NCBI RefSeq assembly: GCF_045629565.1
Contig: NZ_JAZQRL010000093.1
Span: 1-64,000, forward strand
Direction: 5' to 3'
Origin: Arcticibacter sp045629565
GTDB lineage: Bacteria; Bacteroidota; Bacteroidia; Sphingobacteriales; Sphingobacteriaceae
DNA length: 64,000 nucleotides
The translations under genes were made by a program, and so were the position numbers. The notes under the pieces were generated by a model that worked only from the letters and a program-made list of their open reading frames with translations, did no database searches and was not told the DNA's origin. The stretch's first letter is position 1; each line of letters opens with the position of its first letter. Shown piece by piece: positions 23,587-31,952 of the stretch.

Positions 23587-25137
23587 CTAAAGCTTAATTT
23601 CTTCGTCTTTTGAATTCATAAAGTGGAATTCGGTAAGATAGTAGGATGGCGAGGATTTAACTTTAATCCATTTGCCGTAATTTAAGAACCACTTCCATTG
23701 TCTGGAGATGATTCCCTTCTTAATGTAGGCCTCAATGTAAGGGTGTACAGTGAGCGTAACACTTTTCTCATTCTGCTCACTTAAGATATAGTTCAGATTG
23801 TTCTCGATGTCGTCCATCAAGACAATACTGGCTTTAATCTCTCCTGTTCCATCACAGGCCGGACATTTTTCATTGGTAACAATATTCATCTCTGGTCGTA
23901 CCCGTTGCCTGGTGATCTGGACAAGTCCAAATTTACTTGGAGGCAGTATGGTATGTTTGGCACGATCAAGAGCCATTTGTTGCTTTAAGTAGTCAAAAAG
24001 ATCTTTACGGTTATTGGGTTTGTGCATGTCGATAAAATCGACAACAACTATACCTCCCATATCTCTCAGACGCAGTTGCCTGGCGATCTCTTTAGCTGCT
24101 TCCTTGTTTACCATGAAGGCGTTTTCCTCCTGATTTTCAGGGTTGGCCGTTCGGTTTCCACTATTTACGTCAATGACATGCAACGCTTCGGTATGCTCAA
24201 TTACCAAATAAGCACCACCCGGGAGGTTGACAGTTCTGCCGAAGGTTGATTTGATCTGCTTCTCTACCCCAAAGTGCTCGAATATTGGCTCTTTGTGTTT
24301 GTAGAGTTTTACGATCTTCTCCAGTTCGGGAGATATGTCTCTGACATACATACGGACTTCTTCAAATATGGCCGTGTCATTGACATGGATATTGGTGAAG
24401 TCTGCGTTTAGTAAGTCCCGGAGAATTGTAGACGTACGTCCCATTTCTCCGAGGATTTTTTTTGAAGGCTCAGTGGCTTCTAATCTTGCAGAAATGGTTT
24501 CCCAACGGGATATCAGATCCAGTAGATCTTTTTGTAGTTCTGCAACGCCCTTGCCTTCAGAAACAGTACGTATAATAACGCCAAAATTCTTTGGCTTAAT
24601 GCTTTCAACTATTTTTTTAAGACGAACTCTTTCTGTATTGCTTTTGATCTTTTTTGAAATAGATATAGACTCCGAAAATGGAACCAATACTACAAATCGT
24701 CCTGCAATGGAAAGGTCTGAACTTAAGCGTGGGCCTTTAGTTGATATAGGTTCCTTAGCGATCTGAACGGGCAACAGCATGTTGCGGTTTAGCACTTCGG
24801 AAATTTTGCCGGATTTATTAATGTCCTCTTCCAGCTTAAAATTATTCAGCAATTTTTCTTTATAACTGCCGTTCTTTACAATCTTCGTCAGCTTAATCAG
24901 CGACTGAACCTGAGGCCCCAGGTCAAGATAGTGCAGGAAAGCATCCTTTTCATAGCCCACGTCAACAAAAGCAGCATTTAACCCGGGCATGATTTTTTTT
25001 ATCCGCCCAAGGTAAATGTCCCCAACAGCATAGTTGTTGTTAATGTGCTCTGTGGTCAGTTCTACGAGTTGCTTGTCTTGCAGTAAAGCTATAGTTACCC
25101 CATTAGGGGCTGAATTGATTATTAATTCTTTTACCAA
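23587..25137 (-). CDS. rng: ribonuclease G/E family endoribonuclease
   Basis: A 516-residue RNase G. The S1 RNA-binding domain is at about 38-130 (GDIYLGRIKKIMPGLNAAFVDVG). The DNase I-like catalytic region has VIDVNSGNRT and VVDFIDMHKPNNR, whose Asp residues bind magnesium. A zinc-link motif CPACDGTGEI lies near residue 425. It matures 16S rRNA 5' ends and degrades mRNA. The long C-terminal scaffold of RNase E is absent. A hairpin at 25208-25231 separates it from the small ribosomal-type gene upstream. Confidence 0.95.
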   Translation of the reverse strand: MVKELIINSAPNGVTIALLQDKQLVELTTEHINNNYAVGDIYLGRIKKIMPGLNAAFVDVGYEKDAFLHYLDLGPQVQSLIKLTKIVKNGSYKEKLLNNFKLEEDINKSGKISEVLNRNMLLPVQIAKEPISTKGPRLSSDLSIAGRFVVLVPFSESISISKKIKSNTERVRLKKIVESIKPKNFGVIIRTVSEGKGVAELQKDLLDLISRWETISARLEATEPSKKILGEMGRTSTILRDLLNADFTNIHVNDTAIFEEVRMYVRDISPELEKIVKLYKHKEPIFEHFGVEKQIKSTFGRTVNLPGGAYLVIEHTEALHVIDVNSGNRTANPENQEENAFMVNKEAAKEIARQLRLRDMGGIVVVDFIDMHKPNNRKDLFDYLKQQMALDRAKHTILPPSKFGLVQITRQRVRPEMNIVTNEKCPACDGTGEIKASIVLMDDIENNLNYILSEQNEKSVTLTVHPYIEAYIKKGIISRQWKWFLNYGKWIKVKSSPSYYLTEFHFMNSKDEEIKL

Positions 25138-25205
25138 CAGCTACCTTTTTAATGACAGTTTACCTGTCAATGTTTGACACAAGAAATGATTATAACACAA
25201 GAACC

Positions 25206-25233
25206 TCCGGTCGCATGAGCGTGGAGGTCTTTT
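25206..25233. terminator. hairpin between the small basic gene and rng
   Basis: ACCTCC pairs with GGAGGT across a region that also holds CGC/GCG pairs. A T-run follows on the plus strand; on the minus strand the following bases are only moderately T-rich. It is probably the terminator of the 25254-25343 gene or a partial attenuator of rng. Confidence 0.45.
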
Positions 25234-25253
25234 TCACTGACTAAGTAGTTAGA

Positions 25254-25343
25254 CTACTTTTTCTTGTGTCTGTTCTTTCTTAAACGTTTTTTACGTTTGT
25301 GGGTAGCCATTTTATGTCTTTTTCTTTTTTTACCGCTTGGCAT
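25254..25343 (-). CDS. 29-residue ribosomal-type protein (bS22/mS38-like, AURKAIP1/COX24 motif)
   Basis: An ATG at 25343 gives MPSGKKRKRHKMATHKRKKR and then LRKNRHKKK before TAG, with 17 Lys or Arg in 29 residues. The KRKRHKMxxHKRKKRLRKNR core resembles the C-terminus of mitochondrial mS38 (AURKAIP1/COX24) and the tiny mycobacterial bS22. Near-identical peptides occur across Bacteroidota. It is most likely a constitutive small-subunit ribosomal protein. It is too short for most gene finders. It lies between rng and the TPR gene on the same strand. Confidence 0.8.
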   Translation of the reverse strand: MPSGKKRKRHKMATHKRKKRLRKNRHKKK

Positions 25344-25375
25344 AATTTTAAGTTTTTAAATGTTTTTATTGTTAA

Positions 25376-26218
25376 TTAATTACTTTTTAATGTGTTGATA
25401 CGCTGATCAATGTAGGAACTGAAGCCAGGGTCAGCAGCAAGTATCTTGCTTTGCTCATAGGCATGTATGGCCTCCGCGTTTTGTCCGATATTCTCGTAAC
25501 ATGTTGCCAGATAGAACCAAGCTTCGGGCATTTGCTCCTGCTCGATGATAGTCTTAAAGCGATTGATTCCTTTATCAAACTGGCCTGACTTAATCGAAAA
25601 CAAACCAAGGTTCATATTGGCCTTGATATTTTTAGGATCTTGTTTGACAACTTCAAGTAAGAGAGTGATCCCTTTCATTGGTTCAGGTGTTCCGCTGACA
25701 TATGCTACGCCTAGCCCTGTTTTTGCATTCAGATTGTTGGCATCGAGGTCCAGTGCTTTCTGGTAGGCCACGATAGACTTAGCAACAAGTGTCGGCTGTA
25801 TCAGTGAATCTTTAGTGGTGCTGTAAGCACTTGTGTAAAGGTCTCCTGTTTTCAGCCATCCAGACAATGTGTTTTCTTTTTCAGCGATTTCTTCATTATA
25901 AAACGCGCTGGGAGCTGGTTGATTAACATCATCCCATTTCTGAGCAAGTTCTTTTAAAAGAGGTAGCCTCTCTGATTCTCCTGCTGATTTGAGCTGAGTT
26001 TCCAGAGAGGATATCTGAGCAGATAAGTTAGCATTTAGCGTTAGTTTAGCCGTTTCAGAAACAGTTTGAACTGTCACTAAAGAGGCTTGTGAGGCGTTTT
26101 CGGCAGCTTCCCCCGAGTGCTGGCCATCCTTAACCAAACCTTTGATGTCTAATGAAAACAGAAGTCCCATTAGAACAACAACGAGTCCGATTACTGCTAT
26201 TTGCTTACCATTGATCAT
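25376..26218 (-). CDS. TPR-repeat protein with N-terminal membrane anchor
   Basis: A 280-residue protein. Residues about 7-24 form a membrane helix (IAVIGLVVVLMGLLF). A charged and coiled region follows, then tetratricopeptide repeats from about 130 to the end (AYQKALDLDANNLNAKTGLG, NIKANMNLGLFSIKSGQFDKG, PEAWFYLATCYENIGQNAEA). TPRs bind proteins; no enzyme domain is present. The repeat part should face the cytoplasm or periplasm as a scaffold. It starts 9 bases after the HU gene, so the two are likely co-transcribed. Confidence 0.85.
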   Translation of the reverse strand: MINGKQIAVIGLVVVLMGLLFSLDIKGLVKDGQHSGEAAENASQASLVTVQTVSETAKLTLNANLSAQISSLETQLKSAGESERLPLLKELAQKWDDVNQPAPSAFYNEEIAEKENTLSGWLKTGDLYTSAYSTTKDSLIQPTLVAKSIVAYQKALDLDANNLNAKTGLGVAYVSGTPEPMKGITLLLEVVKQDPKNIKANMNLGLFSIKSGQFDKGINRFKTIIEQEQMPEAWFYLATCYENIGQNAEAIHAYEQSKILAADPGFSSYIDQRINTLKSN

Positions 26219-26227
26219 ATTCAGAGA

Positions 26228-26560
26228 TTATGCTTCTGCTGCCGTTTTTGCTTCTTCGGCTGCTGCAGCCAGTTTTGTTACATTGCCGTTCTTTACTTTT
26301 TCAACGAAAACCTTTGCTGGTTTAAAGCTTGGAACGAAATGCTCAGGGATGATGATAGCAGTGTTTTTTGAAATGTTACGTGCCGTCTTTGTTGCTCTTT
26401 TCTTTACAACGAAGCTCCCAAAACCTCTCACGTAGACATTTTCGCCACTAACCATTGAGTTTTTAATTACTTTAAAAAATGCTTCTACCGCTTCCTGCAC
26501 ATCTAGCTTTTCGATTCCTGTTTTGGTGGATATCTCTGCGATAATTTCTGCTTTAGTCAT
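26228..26560 (-). CDS. HU/IHF family DNA-binding protein
   Basis: A 110-residue nucleoid protein. MTKAEIIAEISTKTGI is the typical helical start. YVRGFGSFVVKKRATKTARN is the beta-arm signature of the family, and the arm should intercalate in the minor groove. The C-terminus has an Ala/Lys-rich extension (about 15-20 residues) beyond the usual 90. Whether it acts as a homodimer (HU) or pairs with another subunit cannot be told. The promoter is at 26610-26617. Confidence 0.92.
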   Translation of the reverse strand: MTKAEIIAEISTKTGIEKLDVQEAVEAFFKVIKNSMVSGENVYVRGFGSFVVKKRATKTARNISKNTAIIIPEHFVPSFKPAKVFVEKVKNGNVTKLAAAAEEAKTAAEA

Positions 26561-26609
26561 ATCTTATTGGGTTAAACTTTTTCGTAAACTCTTAATTGTT
26601 TTGGGGTTG

Positions 26610-26617
26610 CAAAAGTA
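26610..26617 (-). promoter_or_regulatory. -7 box for the HU gene
   Basis: On the minus strand TACTTTTG matches TAnnTTTG, 49 bases before the HU start. No TTG is present at -33. Confidence 0.45.
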
Positions 26618-26928
26618 TTGGTTTAATTCGAATTCGTAAAATAAATCCGTTTATTTTTCTTTTAACTTCTGAAATGCCAGATAGATAGCACGAAAAAATG
26701 GTCTTTTTATTTTGTTAAAATAGTGTAAATAGTCTGAAAATCTGCGTTCTGCAGTGGTTTAAATGCATTTTCTGAGCCAGCGAATTGGCCTTATGTATCA
26801 TTGTTGCGAGTTCTCAAATGCCGCTTATGATTTCTGTTGAAGCTCGTTCTTATTCTTTCGTGGGCGCGCTGGGCGTCATATTCATGTCTCCTGTGTCAAA
26901 ATTCTTTAAGTTTTTAGGAACTTCGCAT

Positions 26929-27978
26929 ATGCAATTTATTGACGAGGTTGTTGCCTGGTACAGGATGAACAAAAGAGATCTGCCATGGAGAAATACGCGG
27001 GACCCGTATATTATCTGGCTTTCTGAGATAATTCTACAGCAAACCAGAGTGGAACAAGGGCTTCCCTATTTTAACCGCTTCCTGGAAAAGTACCCCACTG
27101 TTGCAGACTTTGCTGCTGCAGATGAGGATGAAATACTTAAACTATGGCAGGGTCTGGGATATTATTCAAGAGGTAGGAATATGCATAAAACCTCAAAAAT
27201 AGTGATGGAAGAACATGGAGGATATTTTCCGCACCGGTACGACGACCTTTTAAGGTTGAAGGGAGTAGGCGAGTATACTGCCGCTGCGATTGCTTCGTTT
27301 TCTGCTGATGAGGAAAGGGCGGTAGTCGACGGAAATGTCTTCAGATTGTTGTCACGTTTTTTTGGGCTTCAGGAAATCATCAATAGTCCGCAAGGAAAGA
27401 GAGCGTTTACTGAACTTGCAAACAGCGTCATCGATAAGAATGATCCGGGAACCAGCAATCAGGCTATGATGGAGTTCGGTGCCATGGTTTGTAAACCTCG
27501 TAATCCTGACTGCCGTGTATGTCCGTTAAGCCAGCAATGTTTTGCCTTGCGAAATGATAGGATTGCCGAACTACCCGTCAAGAAGAAAGCACAGCCTCCC
27601 AGACCGAGGCATTTCAACTATGCAGTTGTTCTGTCGGGTGATTTGATATTGTTAAATAAGCGCGGGCCGAAAGATATTTGGGAAAATTTATATGAGTTCC
27701 CTCTTTTTGAATCGGAAAGACCACTTGATGTATCGGAGGTGCTTGTGTTACCAGATTTTGTAAGGGCTTTCGGCGAAGGGGTTACTGTTCTTTCGGTTCA
27801 TGGTCCGACGAAGCATCAGTTAAGTCATCAGACGATCCATGCACAGTTTGTGGTAATAGAAACGAATAAGCCTGGACTAATAGCTGAAAAGGGCTGGCAA
27901 TTTGTAGGGTTGGATGAGCTTCAGATGCTAGCACAGCCAAAAATAATTTTCTCATTTCTTAGAAACTTCCTACATTGA
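26929..27978 (+). CDS. mutY: A/G-specific adenine glycosylase
   Basis: A 349-residue base-excision enzyme that removes A opposite 8-oxoG. The catalytic Glu33 is in SEIILQQTRV. The helix-hairpin-helix LKGVGEYTAAAIASF is followed by the catalytic Asp in VVDGNVFRLLSR. The 4Fe-4S cluster ligands are in CKPRNPDCRVCPLSQQC (C-X6-C-X2-C-X5-C). A C-terminal NUDIX-like MutT domain recognises the oxidised base. I chose the ATG at 26929 (MQFIDEVVAWY); a start at 26884 would add 15 residues. It is followed closely by ssb. Confidence 0.95.
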   Translation: MQFIDEVVAWYRMNKRDLPWRNTRDPYIIWLSEIILQQTRVEQGLPYFNRFLEKYPTVADFAAADEDEILKLWQGLGYYSRGRNMHKTSKIVMEEHGGYFPHRYDDLLRLKGVGEYTAAAIASFSADEERAVVDGNVFRLLSRFFGLQEIINSPQGKRAFTELANSVIDKNDPGTSNQAMMEFGAMVCKPRNPDCRVCPLSQQCFALRNDRIAELPVKKKAQPPRPRHFNYAVVLSGDLILLNKRGPKDIWENLYEFPLFESERPLDVSEVLVLPDFVRAFGEGVTVLSVHGPTKHQLSHQTIHAQFVVIETNKPGLIAEKGWQFVGLDELQMLAQPKIIFSFLRNFLH

Positions 27979-28001
27979 CTTCATAATTAAAAAGTTAAAT
28001 T

Positions 28002-28439
28002 ATGGCAGGAGTTAACAAAGTCATTTTGGTTGGGCACTTGGGCAAAGATCCTGAGATCCGACACTTAGAAGGCGGCGCCAGCGTTGCTAATTTTACGCTA
28101 GCCACGTCAGAAACGTATACCAGAGATGGTAAAAGAGTTGAACAGACCGAGTGGCATAACATCGTTGTTTGGCGGGGACTTGCCGATGTAGCCGCAAAAT
28201 ATCTGAAAAAAGGCGAGCTAGTCTACGTTGAAGGGAAGCTTCGGACGCGCAGCTATGATGATAAAAACGGCACGAAGAGATATGTGACGGAGATTGTGGC
28301 GGATAATTTCAATATGCTAGGAAGGAGGGGAGCATCAGGCGATGAAGGCACTGATACTTCGAGCCACAAAAGTGCTTCTGATTATCAGGAACCGCAGGTA
28401 GATTATTCTGCTGATTCCTCAGATGATTTGCCATTCTAA
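28002..28439 (+). CDS. ssb: single-stranded DNA-binding protein
   Basis: A 145-residue SSB. The OB fold is at about 1-105 (NKVILVGHLGKDPEIRHLEGG, EWHNIVVWRGLADVAAKYLKKGE). A Ser/Asp-rich linker leads to the acidic tip DSSDDLPF, which recruits replication and repair partners. It lies 23 bases after mutY, so the two may form a repair operon. Confidence 0.96.
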   Translation: MAGVNKVILVGHLGKDPEIRHLEGGASVANFTLATSETYTRDGKRVEQTEWHNIVVWRGLADVAAKYLKKGELVYVEGKLRTRSYDDKNGTKRYVTEIVADNFNMLGRRGASGDEGTDTSSHKSASDYQEPQVDYSADSSDDLPF

Positions 28440-28547
28440 GTTCGGGTGATACGCTATCCTATGATTAAATCCTTCTCCGCGGAACGCAAAATAAAAAGTG
28501 AATTGCTTATATCTTGACTCACAGATGAATAAAAATGTTTATTGATG

Positions 28548-28579
28548 TTGCAATACTTACATTTAATTCAATAATTTTG
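28548..28579 (+). promoter_or_regulatory. promoter of the arginine cluster
   Basis: TAATTTTG at 28572-28579 matches TAnnTTTG. TTG at 28548-28550 lies 21 bases upstream. The transcript would start near 28586, leaving a leader of about 285 bases before the first enzyme gene at 28873, with a short open frame in it. This is the main content of the 433-base gap 28440-28872. Confidence 0.55.
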
Positions 28580-28619
28580 TATTGTAATTATAGGTTTTAC
28601 ATATCGTAAGTTAACTGAA

Positions 28620-28754
28620 ATGAACAATTCTCTTTTTAACATTACTTCAGCATGTCCCTCGTTATCCGGGCATGTTCCTGTAGTGATAGGTGAAAAGAAT
28701 ATCAATGGGAAATTGGTGTTCAGGCACCGACGACCATTTATGCCGAGAGTTTGA
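28620..28754 (+). CDS. candidate 44-residue arginine leader peptide
   Basis: An ATG at 28620, about 35 bases after the predicted transcription start, opens MNNSLFNITSACPSLSGHVP and continues to LVFRHRRPFMPRV before TGA at 28752. Four of the last ten residues are Arg, and two of them are adjacent rare-type CGA codons. Arg-rich short frames before arginine genes are the hallmark of ribosome-mediated attenuation. Downstream, CGGA (28837-28840) and CGGA (28859-28862) could each pair with TCCG (28848-28851), the second followed by TTTCTTT. These stems are short, so the mechanism is only suggested. Confidence 0.35.
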   Translation: MNNSLFNITSACPSLSGHVPVVIGEKNINGKLVFRHRRPFMPRV

Positions 28755-28872
28755 TAACTGCCGGCATTCCTCCCCTTAAAGGCTCTTGGTATCGTCAGAG
28801 TCAAATCAATAATTTTTCTGGAAAATTGTCAAGACGCGGAGTCTTCGTCCGTTAAGAGCGGATTTCTTTAAA

Positions 28873-29553
28873 ATGAACGAAAAAGATTTTTCTGTAATAG
28901 TAGCTTCGGATATCCATACTGGTTATGCAGAGCAAATTTGTAATGAGATGGCAGAATCTGCCAAAGCTCGTGGAACCGGGATTGCACGGAGAAGTCCGGA
29001 GTATGTGGCCACCAAAATGCGGGAAGGGAAGGCTGTGATTGCGCTTCACCAGGATGGCACGTGGGCAGGATTTTGCTATATAGAGACCTGGCAGCATGAA
29101 AGCTTTGTTGCGAATTCGGGTCTAATCGTGAATCCGCAATTTAGAAAATGCGGATTGGCAAAAGCAATCAAAAACAGGATATTTAAACTTTCCCGGGAGA
29201 AATATCCTGAAGCGAAAATATTTGGCTTAACTACGGGTCTGGCCGTAATGAAGATAAACTCTGAACTTGGGTATGAACCAGTCACCTATTCAGAGCTTAC
29301 GCAGGATGATAAGTTTTGGCAGGGGTGCAAAAGCTGTGTGAATTATGATATCCTTACCATGAAGGAGCGCAAAAATTGTCTCTGCACCGCCATGCTCTAT
29401 GATCCGGTGGAGAAGATGAAAGAGTTAGAAGAGCAGCAGCGTATACAGAACGAAAAGCTCAGTAAGGTGACTCGAAAGGCCTCACTGTTCGAACGGATTG
29501 AGGCTAAGCTTAAAGGTTCTGCGAAAGTGCTTTTAGCAGCCGTTCATTCGTAA
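28873..29553 (+). CDS. GNAT acyltransferase, probable N-acyl (succinyl/acetyl) glutamate synthase
   Basis: A 226-residue GNAT-fold protein, first gene of the arginine cluster. The acyl-CoA loop is QFRKCGLAKAI (about 95-105), a variant of Q/RxxGxG/A. NSELGYEPVTYSEL is the typical C-terminal strand. An unusual cysteine cluster CKSC then NCLC (about 154-175) is not in normal GNATs. The C-terminal 50 residues are a charged helix. Position at the head of the operon, with no argA or argJ present, points to the first acylation of glutamate. To my recollection, mutant-fitness studies in Bacteroidota gave such genes an N-succinylglutamate synthase role. Confidence 0.7.
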   Translation: MNEKDFSVIVASDIHTGYAEQICNEMAESAKARGTGIARRSPEYVATKMREGKAVIALHQDGTWAGFCYIETWQHESFVANSGLIVNPQFRKCGLAKAIKNRIFKLSREKYPEAKIFGLTTGLAVMKINSELGYEPVTYSELTQDDKFWQGCKSCVNYDILTMKERKNCLCTAMLYDPVEKMKELEEQQRIQNEKLSKVTRKASLFERIEAKLKGSAKVLLAAVHS

Positions 29554-29603
29554 TAAACTGACAATCAACGCGGGCAATGCGACCCGTTTATATATAACAA
29601 TCT

Positions 29604-29632
29604 GGAAGATCCGGGCTCTTTGACCGTCTTCC
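29604..29632 (+). other. hairpin before argG
   Basis: GGAAGA-TC-CGG pairs with CCG-TCTTCC (29604-29632), 9 pairs with a small bulge, 20 bases before the argG ATG. There is no T-run, so it is not a classical terminator. It may affect RNA processing or translation. Confidence 0.35.
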
Positions 29633-29652
29633 TGTTACTAAATGAATATTAA

Positions 29653-30849
29653 ATGAAAAAGAAAGTTGTTTTAGCCTTCAGTGGTGGATTAGATACTTCT
29701 TACTGTGCGATTTACTTGTCAAAAGATCTTGATCTTGAAGTTCATTCCGTAATTGTAAATACCGGTGGGTTCAGTGAGGAAGAACTTAGACAAATTGAAA
29801 AACGAGCATATGAGTTAGGAGTTGCTTCTCATCATGCTGTTGACGCAGTTAAAGGCTATTACGACAGTTCTTTACGTTATCTGATCTACGGAAACGTACT
29901 TAAAAATAATACTTATCCCTTGTCTGTAAGTGCCGAAAGAGTTACTCAGGCAACTGCTATCGCCAACTATGCGAAAGAAATAGGCGCAGATTTTGTTGCT
30001 CATGGAAGTACTGGCGCAGGTAACGATCAGGTGCGTTTTGATATGATTTTCAATATCCTTGTTCCCAAGGTCGGCATAATAACACCTATACGGGACCAGA
30101 AGCTTAGTCGCGAAGCCGAGATCGAATATTTACATCAGCATGGTGTGGAAATTAATGCGGAGAAAGCAAAATACTCCATAAATAAGGGTATTTGGGGAAC
30201 ATCAGTAGGTGGAAAGGAAACGCTTACCTCAAAAGGAATGCTTCCTGAAGAAGCCTGGCCTACACAGGTTACCAAGAGTATAGCAGAAGATCTGGAGCTT
30301 GAATTTGTGCAGGGGGAGCTCGTAGCAGTTAACGGGCAGAGGTATGAACATCCGGTGGAGGCGATACAAGCAATTCAAGCGATCGCAGCTCCCTTCGGAA
30401 TTGGACGGGATATACATGTAGGCGATACCATCATTGGGATTAAGGGTCGTGTAGGCTTTGAGGCTGCAGCTCCAATGGTCATTATCAAAGCTCACCATGC
30501 TTTAGAAAAGCATACTTTAACCAAATGGCAATTGAGCTGGAAAGATCAGTTGGCAATGTTTTATGGAAACTGGATGCATGAGGGTCAGTTTCATGATCCG
30601 ATCATGCGGGACATTGAGGCATTCATGACAAGTGCTCAGAAAACGGTAAATGGAAAAGTGTTTGTTCAGTTACTTCCTTATCGTTTCCTTGTTATCGGTA
30701 TCGAATCTGAAAATGATCTGATGAGCAGCAAGTTTGGTAGCTATGGAGAAATGAACGAAGGCTATACTGGAGAGGATGTGAAAGGCTTCTCTAAGATTTT
30801 CGGAAACCAGGTTTCTATCTGGCATAAGGTTAATGAAGGGATCTCGTAA
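29653..30849 (+). CDS. argG: argininosuccinate synthase
   Basis: A 398-residue ligase that joins citrulline and aspartate with ATP. The N-type PP-loop is AFSGGLDTS (residues 8-16), and GAGNDQVRF and SINKGIWGTSVGG are family motifs. It is second in the cluster, 99 bases after the GNAT gene. The reaction is the penultimate one of arginine synthesis, with argH completing it downstream. Confidence 0.96.
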   Translation: MKKKVVLAFSGGLDTSYCAIYLSKDLDLEVHSVIVNTGGFSEEELRQIEKRAYELGVASHHAVDAVKGYYDSSLRYLIYGNVLKNNTYPLSVSAERVTQATAIANYAKEIGADFVAHGSTGAGNDQVRFDMIFNILVPKVGIITPIRDQKLSREAEIEYLHQHGVEINAEKAKYSINKGIWGTSVGGKETLTSKGMLPEEAWPTQVTKSIAEDLELEFVQGELVAVNGQRYEHPVEAIQAIQAIAAPFGIGRDIHVGDTIIGIKGRVGFEAAAPMVIIKAHHALEKHTLTKWQLSWKDQLAMFYGNWMHEGQFHDPIMRDIEAFMTSAQKTVNGKVFVQLLPYRFLVIGIESENDLMSSKFGSYGEMNEGYTGEDVKGFSKIFGNQVSIWHKVNEGIS

Positions 30850-30924
30850 TCTTTCGTTATCATATAGTGAACGGGCTGCCGGAAGGTTGACGCGTTATGA
30901 AGAAAAGTTTACATAAATTATATT

Positions 30925-31908
30925 ATGCAAAAAATTAAGGCTGGAATTATTGGCGGCGCTGGTTATACGGGAGGTGAATTGCTTCGCCTGCTGGTAAATC
31001 ACCCTCATGTGGATATACATTTCGTTCATAGTAATAGCAACGCAGGAAATCTGGTTTCTGACGTTCATACGGACCTTACAGGCGAAACTTCTATCGCTTT
31101 CACTGACACTTTATCTCAGGATATAGATGTGCTGTTTCTTTGTGTCGGACATGGGGATGCGAAAAAGTTCCTGGATAAAAATCCAGTAGACCCCAAAGTC
31201 AGAGTAATCGATCTGAGTCAGGATTTCAGATTAGAAGAGAATGCTGATTTTAGAGGTGGCTTTGTCTATGGCTTGCCGGAACTTCAAAAGGAGAAAATAA
31301 AAACGGCCCGTAATATTGCTAATCCGGGTTGTTTTGCTACTTGCATACAATTAGCTTTGCTGCCTCTGGCGCAATCTGGTAATCTGAATAAAGAAGTCCA
31401 TATCTCTGCGACCACAGGCTCGACGGGAGCTGGGCAGAGCTTATCACCCACTTCTCATTTCAGCTGGAGAAATAACAACTCATCTGTATATAAGCCGTTT
31501 GCCCATCAGCACCTGAAAGAGATTACTCAGTCGCTGAACCAGGCAGGCTCATTAATTACCAGGGACGATATGAACTTTATCCCCTACAGAGGGGATTTTA
31601 CCAGGGGCATTATCGCTTCTTTATATACGGAGTCTGACCTTAGTTTAGAGCAGGCTTCAGAACTTTTCTCAAAATATTACGAGGATCATCCTTTCACACA
31701 TGTTCTTAAAAAGAACATTGATCTTAAGCAGGTTGTCAATACCAATAAGTGCTTCCTTTATCTGGAGAAACACGACAATAAGTTGCTTATCATCAGCATA
31801 ATTGATAATCTTCTTAAGGGTGCTTCCGGGCAGGCAGTACAGAATATGAACTTGCTTTTTGGATTTGATGAGCAAGCCGGATTAAGGCTGAAAGCAGCAG
31901 CTTTCTAA
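30925..31908 (+). CDS. argC: N-acyl-gamma-glutamyl-phosphate reductase
   Basis: A 327-residue NADPH-dependent reductase. GIIGGAGYTGGELLRLL is the Rossmann nucleotide site. The catalytic Cys136 is in NPGCFATCIQ. HQHLKEI is the His-containing substrate motif. It reduces the acyl-glutamyl phosphate made by argB to the semialdehyde. The acyl group may be succinyl in this organism (see the transcarbamylase). Confidence 0.95.
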   Translation: MQKIKAGIIGGAGYTGGELLRLLVNHPHVDIHFVHSNSNAGNLVSDVHTDLTGETSIAFTDTLSQDIDVLFLCVGHGDAKKFLDKNPVDPKVRVIDLSQDFRLEENADFRGGFVYGLPELQKEKIKTARNIANPGCFATCIQLALLPLAQSGNLNKEVHISATTGSTGAGQSLSPTSHFSWRNNNSSVYKPFAHQHLKEITQSLNQAGSLITRDDMNFIPYRGDFTRGIIASLYTESDLSLEQASELFSKYYEDHPFTHVLKKNIDLKQVVNTNKCFLYLEKHDNKLLIISIIDNLLKGASGQAVQNMNLLFGFDEQAGLRLKAAAF

Positions 31909-31952
31909 TGACCGAATAGCAAAAGCTTATCGGAGGAGTAATTATATAGATA

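Noticed and set aside
28568..28804. A 78-residue frame on the minus strand before the arginine cluster
   Set aside because: It is antisense to the predicted promoter and leader and shows no domain. The Arg-rich plus-strand frame is the more interesting reading.
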